A stretch of DNA of 64,000 nt, from the NCBI GenBank assembly GCA_021770825.1, contig JAETQD010000009.1, positions 1 through 64,000 on the forward strand. Direction: 5' to 3'. The position numbers were made by a program, and so were the translations under genes. How positions within the stretch are numbered: position 1 is the stretch's first letter; every line of letters begins with the position of its first letter. The stretch is from Clostridium sp. (lineage in GTDB: Bacteria > Bacillota > Clostridia > Lachnospirales > Lachnospiraceae). Positions 59,801 through 64,000 of the stretch are shown here, piece by piece. The notes under the pieces are model-generated. The model did not search any database. It had not been told where the DNA came from and saw only the letters and a program-made list of their open reading frames with translations.

Positions 59801-62458
59801 AAAACAGATGAACTGGGGAAACCGGAGATGGTATATGAATTCCAGTTCCATTATAAAGAAGGGGCCTGGAAAGATGCTGCGGATATGGTGAGCTATGATA
59901 CAGGAAACGGAATTCACAGGATAGACAGGATTCCGGCGGGAAGCTATATTCTGGTGGAGACAAAAACACCGGGGGGATACCAAACGGCAGAACCGATGCT
60001 GATTGAGGTGGAAAAAAGCAAATCTGTTAAACGGTACTCCATGGAAAACCGTCCGCAGAATGTGTATGTGGATAAGACCGATGAAAATGGTAACCAGATT
60101 TTTGGAGCAGAACTGGCGCTGTACCGGGCTGATGAAAATGGATGCCTGACAGAACAGGAGGACTATCTGATCGATCACTGGACTTCCGGAACTGAAGGAA
60201 CCTACACACCGGACGATCTGGCGGAAGGAAACATTCCCAGAGGGTATGAACCGGGAGATTGGCGTCTCCACAGGCTGCCGCCTGTTTCAGAGGGAATCTG
60301 CTATCTGGTAGAAAAAAGGGCCCCTGATTATTGTGTGACCATGGAGCCGCAGATAATTGCGTTCAATGGTTCAATGGAAACCGTGATCCGGGCTGTGAAC
60401 CATCCGGCGAAAGGACGGCTTATGATCGAAAAGCAGGATGTTGAGTGGTATGGAAAAAAGCTTTCCGGGGCCTGGTTTGAGGTGGAGAATAAAGAAACAG
60501 GTGCAGTGATACATATGGTGACCAATGAGGAAGGAGTGGCCATGTCGCCGGAGCTTCCGGTGGGACTTATGGATAAATCCGGGAAAATTCTTCCTTATGA
60601 ATATCAGGTCAGAGAAATACAGGCACCAGATGGATACCGGAGAAATCTCACTGTCTGGAAATTCCGGTTTGAGAACAGTAATCAGGCCACGATTTTCCAT
60701 CACTTAAAGGTGGAAAACGAAGAGACCAATCTGCAGTTTTCAAAGAGTAATTTCCAAACAGGACATTTTGTTGCCGGAGCAACCTTATCCATTTACAGGA
60801 CCAGAGTGGAACAGGGTGTGTACGTGTTGGATGGTGCTCCCATAGAAACATGGATTTCCGACAGTAAACCCCATTCGGTGATCGGAAAACTGTCAGGAAA
60901 ACAGACGTATGCACTGGTAGAAGAAAAGGCCCCATCGGGCTTTGCCGTCGCCCCTCCGGTATTGTTCACTGTATCCGAGGACGGAAGAAGGATTACAGGA
61001 ATAACGGAGAGTTTCAAAAAGATACAGATCCTGTATCAGGACAATGGAGAACGGATTGAGTCTGTTTCCGTGATGGGACGCAGGGCTGTAAATGTCTCAT
61101 ACAGCCTGTGGAAAGATGGAAAGGAGACGGATTATGGCAGTTTGTCGGAGGTACCGGAAGGGGAGATCGTGACAATCCGGGAAAATCTTAAATTTTCCGA
61201 TGGAGAAACGATGCTGACAGGAACAGAGACATTCCGCGTATTCCAAAAAGACAGAGAGGCAGAACGGCTTTGGGGCCGGGTGCCGGTAAGAACGGAATAT
61301 GGGTTCAGAAATGAGGATGGACAGATTATTGTCAGTTGGGTTGTCACAGATGACAATATTTTGCACCGGGTGTCCAATGATGCAAACGAAAAGGGGGAGC
61401 CATGGTTTGCCCCCGGAAAAACCTGTTATCTGGAAGAGACCGTAGTGTTCGATGATGAAAGCCGCCTGGTGACGAGAAAAACAGCAATTCTTGCAGGAAC
61501 TGAGGGGCAGGTGGAAACCATAGACCTGGCAGACCGGGAAAAGGAGGTGCGAATCAGAAAGACGGATTTTGCCACAGAAAAGGAACTCCCCGGGGCCGTT
61601 CTTGCGGTTAAGACTCCTGATGGAAAAATTTTGACACAATGGATTTCCGGCGAAGAGGAGCATGAGATCACCGGGCTTTTGGAGCCAGGAAAAACGTATA
61701 TTCTGGAGGAAATTATGGCAGCAGAAGGATTTGCGTATGCAGAAGAAATTACATTTACACTCAGTGAAAACGGATGTACGGAGAAAGTAAAGATGGAGGA
61801 TAAACCAACCTGTGCAGAATTTAAAAAGACAGATATGGTGACCGGAAAAGAACTTCCGGGGGCAAAGCTGGTTCTGAAAGACAGGGAAGGAACCATCATA
61901 GACCAGTGGATTTCCGAAACGATTCCGCATGTTATAAAAGGAAAGCTCACAGCAGGAGAGACCTATGTGCTCATTGAGGAAACGGCGCCGGAGGGATATT
62001 TAAAGGCAGAAGAAATAACCTTTACTGTTTCCAGGGACGGAAGCGTGGACCGGGTTGTCATGCGGGATAGAAGAGAGGAGCCCAAAACGCCGGATGAGCC
62101 GCAGACCCCGGACGAACCGCAGACACCGGACGAACCGGACAAGCCGGGGAAACCGGAGCGGCCGGAAAAGCCAGAACGGCCGGAAAAACCGGAGCAGCCA
62201 ACGGTTCCGGAGACACCGGAAGAAACGAAAGAGGAAGAACCTCGGGAACCCGGAAAAAAGCTGGGAAAAATTACGGCCAGATATCAGGCAGATGTGAAAG
62301 GAAAAGGGACGATTCATGTGGATGCTTTCGGACGGTTCAGGCCACAGATACCAAAGACTGGAGACGAAGGAACTCCCTGGCTGTATGCGTCGGTATTTCT
62401 CCTTTTTGCATCGGGATTTTTAGTCATCATGATAAGGGGGAAGAAAAGTGGGAAATAA
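50873..62458 (+). CDS. Giant SpaA/Cna-B repeat adhesin with IPKTG wall anchor
   Basis: This 3861-residue exported protein is one of the largest genes likely in the genome. A signal peptide (1 to about 34) precedes an N-terminal domain with FYCLDGGKGW and, 30 residues later, LTVTQTKRLFWAYP. Then follow at least ten SpaA/Cna-B-like domains, seen by the recurring end motif Y-x-L-x-E-x-x-A-P-x-G-Y (for example near 59280, 59945, 60905, 61700 and 61975). A seven-residue repeat block lies at about 689-720. A Pro/Glu-rich stalk (about 3740-3797) leads to IPKTGD at 3826-3831, a hydrophobic helix and a basic tail, the LPXTG-type sorting signal. It probably forms a long isopeptide-stabilised fibre. The start at 50873 follows a weak AGGA site. 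Confidence 0.9.
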   Translation: MKQLWKRGKRRISGLMAAVILLSSARVPIPAQASDIWPQKATAPFYCLDGGKGWKTVDRYDNYKYDTLPSPLTVTQTKRLFWAYPSNWQALKQAAQKYDPALYAQIASTLSGPNTVKKVKDSGVTKFAWVADNPEIEARAIAVMEQASAEGTGTGKEAPEAIREATSEDKAVSFTVLPFSDGPGALDTEFVLGSEFIRDIAKIEPQSVWDNGSTGGNVGWLDASQDKNIAKSAMGENLYEITWSGDSIKIHNNGSAVANENAVGSTMSEEEKYNKTMVRYKITMRGNSGWYTEGSWNDDYLHQWMDFKACINAPDHQRLYKADIRIAPSDMVFYLVISQDGTGDSPPPPGYGSDDPELTFCVYRHEETFESHYNVKLKKLDDETGMPLKGSQFYLYERFEDQDLLGEDETDAGLSRQKISFAPWEGFQIFSEGTTDENGMLAHTDTRSYEYSKTYCDGHGIPQWAGMPKAEGDGNEEVEIDEASIEQTKDKNRAAAQAWMELVEACEQEAEDGGGTHFHWMQDENAYDEVSRVLESGGLEDGNSESEEETDGDTDLENAGEDAFESSGCKADCEETYEKFMGLRFTYTWKEIQARAGYILHDLHSDDIPIEMVTTTSSEAGAESALAEGSSRDIMENIWYSGNAKDVEAQNSDDKRYEETVEGGGWPIQAASLSAERIMAAFPASAMASNAVATGSNAAATDSNAVSAGSNAIATDSNAAFPWERKLVQLFSLRGTEDSGEESDDSDWEESGGGDFESYLDAAKEDGIQHLEIGKPDIFSHSGNVESGIDFWVVRDHRTEGRIHINKRDLDLYKKEGDGYSSYGDTEGDGTLEGAVYGLFAAEDIVHPDAELAQNGTLTNTGVVYRKNDLAATAVTDRNGDADFLVYTRAPGMTYSYEAGGPVKRTDTDWAGPKNLYEKNQKENGNYWIGRPLLLGKYYIKELSRSEGYELSVNGISQEWTNAGTGFETPPLISAASGTAVVSLPEISASMEGENGEGTGYDQLPFTITSSETVNSVLGTDGYEIIVSGLPKGTEFYRVDSGEQEVTGPHVTGTVEVPVKDENGSQVWKRAESDRSNVKYEPEYDSEGNLTGQIPLSRVEQQILKAEQVPRSALMKLERLELEPDEPMLQEKIKDHDLSDETDAAFLYIKAEVERILNENGYEIPVNGKGVCSSKDAPVYSRGVKKGQPDIYGMTAEPGMPAAKTVYGAAVAQLPLKNLGMDISVMDVMAEILAWYQNNPQWSFGGIDTVRKEGNTYTVVLYAGASIRGSRRFFTMEENNGKLEVDKVYSVLENPKTLRWEYQEYASSGEYQYLVERQYYMGSQGEKRYYIDVTLTPAVLMDADGKIQKIYHQVMIYHSKGEEIIDYLEGDRDHEYRVPLTRTEDKTEITTEMEFVETDVPLTEVTYDVKTRTHKIRVKASGTDSYGNAFSDANGSLSLTFMAKLPKKQAMLSEDEIKQLGNGNVYGYQAGDAIGYAEYLIRFGGASFCVSVNAEDDASDTYIVTKQLVYRGQNKVSEDGDSQSVPVQVLERPIKQKIKVLKDVLDGEAIGNFRFKLYLKSNLERLFCGEDGTVVWMDKDGKQVDAEQYHNSFPELVQKLYTKETKRRILETMSAKMEDGSEGKRDVELYNYEKFFHALQVANTDKWKKESEILNSSFKPFTKGLYTGIENTVNSSNEAKENAKRSDAVRQFAVTWYLEEHMGTEETAAYTDERYDKALYAAILEAEEYLKPFFLYDLDSLYAISWDTEKDGGIDKDTATLAAGRLKRNGANVEYAYGLSPYLPYGDYVLVEQQPFKAEWMDFENRHYEIDTPKEISLPSVYEEETESTFPGAYAERYRYQKSDTPVNLAEKYFIRFNEEWAENHTEPEQEYVVCCHNHDGDFEMYPYGLSPDKAKLYLTPYGNQAVSAYYHYNSISEQGTIENQVLFEGEESGEENVKGLHFKDGVFAMTGVKTAYDGKYAPMLVPWTVMEPEKVEEMKGFACQTFLNRLYRAKIRLEKLDAETGEPILHEDAVFAFYAAERNEEKDGDGSVKRYKKETVIAGSRQFLEAMGAENITPFARTWGGLQTVGTSFYGTVPAGTPICREKDMIVFHDETGIQTGKLLGLSTVYDGEQGPYQAAGYAETPQPLKAGVYVLAELKPPAGYVRSKPIPVEVYSDAVTYYPDGSMEKAAAVLYAYKQQLNGNKPENEMETARIYVNDTATSLEVSKRKTDVSYGGMKVSGRVEGSLSALQAVYGLENLELGYNSLGTYLGFGWKKGTLEYLEGRKAAGEPVEIVYENGVFQGYGYVMRELETADHENRYVAGAQMTLYEAIEVRPSGDREDYALEGVEIIRDRNGTVLDVIVKEGYAGKTVKFLEEDGEWKVQEEERKDTSVLFYDLGGLKVLHKDADGTLYGYGKNGERMKITFDTDSIYAIKGGRPVLELAGGDFSRAVYDEKARAFTQLDENTVIYHLDEELCRDAQVDGYTGLAYVEKSGKGPLGQEEGHCYVWPVKTLKDQYGNIIKKEKIMTGRPGEVNAGTKGAYITGTWDPVSGQFKKSLKPVYDAFGMVQYYNRNGVFYKKGEEVYDRDGDYLGYRFDDLLESYNRAAYMILDHEKLYSDRTPVEHRSGEAWIVPNVWISGEKTPQDPSNGEMTWGQENLLRRVVPGTYIMEEVRAPQGYVRALPVAVCVEEKKEVQRVSMTDEKIKVEILKVDAADTYRVLVTENEPGAEQQWNIEGKGAYTNGPIAGVKLALYRADRIYTSDYTKYPKGYYLVKAEETPACWNVENPVDNSPVKVQALWITDETPQYFEGIPAGDYILEELDTPKGYVSERMEITVKPTSELQSFVLKNDHTKLEIFKYEKDAKGNRRPLAHPYEAELTLYPAVVDENGTAVKEGGQYKYKKDNPVDTWISGDFSEYEDAIVKAYKEMFSEYGGTFKEFSCKVSPEDENKGKSARLLESHSTGNGETITQIWVMEDESQMRVTAASADGRGKTDELGKPEMVYEFQFHYKEGAWKDAADMVSYDTGNGIHRIDRIPAGSYILVETKTPGGYQTAEPMLIEVEKSKSVKRYSMENRPQNVYVDKTDENGNQIFGAELALYRADENGCLTEQEDYLIDHWTSGTEGTYTPDDLAEGNIPRGYEPGDWRLHRLPPVSEGICYLVEKRAPDYCVTMEPQIIAFNGSMETVIRAVNHPAKGRLMIEKQDVEWYGKKLSGAWFEVENKETGAVIHMVTNEEGVAMSPELPVGLMDKSGKILPYEYQVREIQAPDGYRRNLTVWKFRFENSNQATIFHHLKVENEETNLQFSKSNFQTGHFVAGATLSIYRTRVEQGVYVLDGAPIETWISDSKPHSVIGKLSGKQTYALVEEKAPSGFAVAPPVLFTVSEDGRRITGITESFKKIQILYQDNGERIESVSVMGRRAVNVSYSLWKDGKETDYGSLSEVPEGEIVTIRENLKFSDGETMLTGTETFRVFQKDREAERLWGRVPVRTEYGFRNEDGQIIVSWVVTDDNILHRVSNDANEKGEPWFAPGKTCYLEETVVFDDESRLVTRKTAILAGTEGQVETIDLADREKEVRIRKTDFATEKELPGAVLAVKTPDGKILTQWISGEEEHEITGLLEPGKTYILEEIMAAEGFAYAEEITFTLSENGCTEKVKMEDKPTCAEFKKTDMVTGKELPGAKLVLKDREGTIIDQWISETIPHVIKGKLTAGETYVLIEETAPEGYLKAEEITFTVSRDGSVDRVVMRDRREEPKTPDEPQTPDEPQTPDEPDKPGKPERPEKPERPEKPEQPTVPETPEETKEEEPREPGKKLGKITARYQADVKGKGTIHVDAFGRFRPQIPKTGDEGTPWLYASVFLLFASGFLVIMIRGKKSGK
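52937..53032 (+). repeat. 21-bp tandem repeat encoding SNAxxxG/D heptads
   Basis: Four complete 21-bp units and a partial fifth, each starting TCCAATGCC, encode SNAVATG, SNAAATD, SNAVSAG, SNAIATD and SNA. The units alternate between G and D endings, which suggests that a 42-bp double unit was duplicated. The block is a linker within the giant adhesin and a possible site of length variation. Confidence 0.85.
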
Positions 62459-63431
62459 GAAAAAACGCAGTTTGAAGTACTTTTTGGGAGTTTTGGCCCT
62501 GACGCTTTTTGGCGTCGGGGTTCCCGGCCCCCGCTTTCCGGCCCGGGCCCAGGAAGAAGAACAAGAGAAAGAAACGGTGGTATATGAAAGCCCTGTGTTT
62601 ACAGACGGCGGGGAAACATTTCTTCCAAAAGAGCATTTGGAACAGGATGGAAAGGAATATTGTCTGGTCTCCACTAAAATTCAGTCGGCAGTGAAAGAGG
62701 GAACGAAAACATATGCATCTGCCACTGTGCCCTATGTGCTGGAAGGGCGCCAGGAACCGCCGGAAAAAGCAGTGGTTACATTGATAGATGACGCCACTGG
62801 AGAGGAATATGAGAGGGAGGTCCCAAGGCTGGAGGTGGTGGAAAAGGGTACCTTTTGGGACAATGAATTCTCTTTTTCTGTAACAGTATCAGAATATGAT
62901 TCGGATGGATTCCTGCTGGGAGAAACAGAGGTTCCTGCCGACTCTGATCTGGGGTTGTTTGGAGAGGAATTTTTGAAGTATCTTGAGCTTCCAGAGGATT
63001 GTTATAAGGTGGAAACGGTGGAGTGGGATGGAGAATGCTATGAGCAGGATGGGGTATTGTGCAGAAATGCCGTAGCGTCCGGAGTAAAACTCATGAGGAA
63101 TGTGGAAGTAAAATATGGAGGACAGGTGAGAACGCCAGAAGTTCACGGAAGGAGATATGTGGGAATTTATGAAGAAATCACTGTTGAACCAGAAGAGGAA
63201 GAGACTAAGGAGGAGCCGGGAGGGGAAGAACAGGAACCTATACATGAGACAAAAGATGATGCCCATGAGCCGTCACAGGAGGCAGGTTTCATCCAGAAGG
63301 TGCTGTATTGGATGAAAAACCATCTGACAGTAGTGACCCTGGGGGCAGGATTTTTTCTGGTTTTCTTTTTGGCCGGGATGCTTTTGTGGTTGTTACACAG
63401 GGAAAATAAGAGAAAAAGCCGGGTTCCTTAA
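62448..63431 (+). CDS. Membrane-anchored companion of the giant adhesin
   Basis: A 327-residue exported protein starting at a GTG that overlaps the end of the giant gene by 11 nt, so translation is coupled. A signal peptide (about 1-34; YFLGVLALTLFGVGVPG) is followed by an extracellular domain (about 40-245) I do not recognise, an acidic spacer (EPEEEETKEEPGGEEQE), and one membrane helix (about 293-315; VVTLGAGFFLVFFLAGMLLWLL) with a basic cytoplasmic tail. The coupling suggests a stoichiometric or chaperone-like partner that holds or handles the adhesin at the membrane. That role is inferred. Confidence 0.8.
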   Translation: MGNKKKRSLKYFLGVLALTLFGVGVPGPRFPARAQEEEQEKETVVYESPVFTDGGETFLPKEHLEQDGKEYCLVSTKIQSAVKEGTKTYASATVPYVLEGRQEPPEKAVVTLIDDATGEEYEREVPRLEVVEKGTFWDNEFSFSVTVSEYDSDGFLLGETEVPADSDLGLFGEEFLKYLELPEDCYKVETVEWDGECYEQDGVLCRNAVASGVKLMRNVEVKYGGQVRTPEVHGRRYVGIYEEITVEPEEEETKEEPGGEEQEPIHETKDDAHEPSQEAGFIQKVLYWMKNHLTVVTLGAGFFLVFFLAGMLLWLLHRENKRKSRVP

Positions 63432-63440
63432 CCCAGCTTT
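63415..63440. terminator. Bidirectional terminator overlapping two convergent genes
   Basis: AAAAGC-C-GGGTT pairs with AACCC-A-GCTTTT around the loop CCTT. It overlaps the stop codons of the membrane companion gene and of the ArsC-family gene on the opposite strand and ends both transcripts. Confidence 0.75.
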
Positions 63441-63784
63441 TCTTCCCATTCACTCTCCTTAAAACCTGTAAGTACGAATGTATCTGTCACTATGATCGGG
63501 CGTTTTACAAGCATTCCATCGGTGGAAAGAAGGGCAAGCTGCTCCTCTTCGCTCATGGATGGGAGCTTATCCTTTAAAGCCATGGACTTGTATAACTGGC
63601 CGCTGGTGTTGAAGAATTTCTTTAAAGGGAGTCCGCTCTTTGTGTACCACAGAGTGAGCTCGTCCTTCGTTGGATTCTGTTCCTTAATATGGCGGGATGT
63701 GTAGTTGATTTTATGGGCATCCAGCCAGGCTTTGGCCTTTTTGCATGTGGAACAGGACGGATATTCTAAAAATAAGATATTCAT
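63428..63784 (-). CDS. ArsC/Spx-family thioredoxin-fold protein
   Basis: A 118-residue protein of the arsenate reductase ArsC family (the Spx/MgsR/YffB group). It starts MNILFLEYPSCSTCKKAKAWL with a C-x-x-C pair at residues 11-14 and the conserved basic region KRPIIVTDTFVLTGFKESEWEEKLG at the end. Members act as glutathione- or thioredoxin-linked reductases or as redox regulators of RNA polymerase; the short size and lone position do not decide which. It is divergent from the start of spmB. Confidence 0.88.
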   Translation of the reverse strand: MNILFLEYPSCSTCKKAKAWLDAHKINYTSRHIKEQNPTKDELTLWYTKSGLPLKKFFNTSGQLYKSMALKDKLPSMSEEEQLALLSTDGMLVKRPIIVTDTFVLTGFKESEWEEKLG

Positions 63785-63871
63785 GATGAAAACCTCCTGA
63801 TTCTGATTTTTACAGTATATCTGATTTTTGGGAAGAATACAATATTCTGAAGACAGGTGGAGCAGGATTTC

Positions 63872-64000
63872 ATGGATGTTTTGATTTTTCTGTCGGAATT
63901 TATGGTCCCGCTGGTGATTTTCTATATTGTGGGATTTGGCCTTTTATCCGGACGCCCCGTATTTGATGATTTTTTGAAGGGTGCAGTGGAGGGGATGAAA
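63872..64000 (+). CDS. spmB: Spore maturation protein B, N-terminal part (cut by window end)
   Basis: The frame opens at an ATG with GGTGGAG upstream and reads MDVLIFLSEFMVPLVIFY, then a GFGLLSGRPVFDDFLKG stretch, for 43 codons to the end of the window. The hydrophobic start and the RPVFDDF-KGA-EGMK pattern are typical of SpmB. The partner spmA lies at 27091-27708. The rest of the gene is outside the window. Confidence 0.85.
   Translation, partial: MDVLIFLSEFMVPLVIFYIVGFGLLSGRPVFDDFLKGAVEGMK

Overview
The window looks like the chromosome of a spore-forming, low-to-moderate-GC Firmicute, most likely a Lachnospiraceae-type clostridium. The evidence is spmA and spmB, a fabH-acpP-fabK-fabD-fabG-fabF-accB-fabZ-accC operon closed by a fused accD-accA gene, the ricT/holB/trmN6/rsmI block, and AGGAGG-type ribosome binding sites. 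No species name can be read from the sequence alone.

Layout. 1-1185: the 3' end of a 23S rRNA, no 5S behind it, then seven tRNAs (Asp, Val, Thr, Tyr, initiator Met, Phe, Lys). 1100-4764: a compact integrated element of about 3.6 kb sitting in the 3' half of tRNA-Lys and bounded by a perfect 43-bp repeat. It carries a tyrosine integrase, a Rep_trans/MobT-type relaxase or replication initiator with an origin-like sequence in front of it, a ribbon-helix-helix-like protein with a repeated operator, a 28-residue hydrophobic peptide facing a small RNA (type I toxin-antitoxin layout), and a long nested hairpin. 4915-10830: a beheaded XRE regulator, an AIM24-family protein, a LysR/TauE pair, a lipoprotein and a PLP-dependent decarboxylase. 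10892-15106: a housekeeping block (guanylate-kinase-like gene, holB, ricT, trmN6, rsmI). 15153-16448: an ECF S component and an amidohydrolase on the other strand. 16613-27038: the complete type II fatty acid synthesis and acetyl-CoA carboxylase operon, with a FabT-like operator at its promoter and a nitronate-monooxygenase-like gene at its end.

27091-64000: spmA is followed not by spmB but by about 36 kb of mostly accessory genes, and the start of spmB appears only at 63872. Between them lie a MATE transporter gene broken by a deletion, a five-gene peptide/nickel-type ABC importer, a compact type IV pilus cluster with a PilM-PilN fusion, a TetR-controlled membrane module, a class II Fic protein flanked by its own operator-like repeats, and an envelope locus of four genes on one strand. 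That locus encodes a DUF6273 protein, a 1242-residue GLUG/cell-wall-binding protein, a 3861-residue SpaA/Cna-B adhesin ending in IPKTG, and a membrane-anchored companion. An ArsC-family gene lies just before spmB.

The parts that look least ordinary are the mini element in tRNA-Lys, the split spmA/spmB pair, the compact pilus machine without a retraction ATPase, and the giant adhesin locus. Functions are read from recognisable motifs and gene order; no database search was possible.
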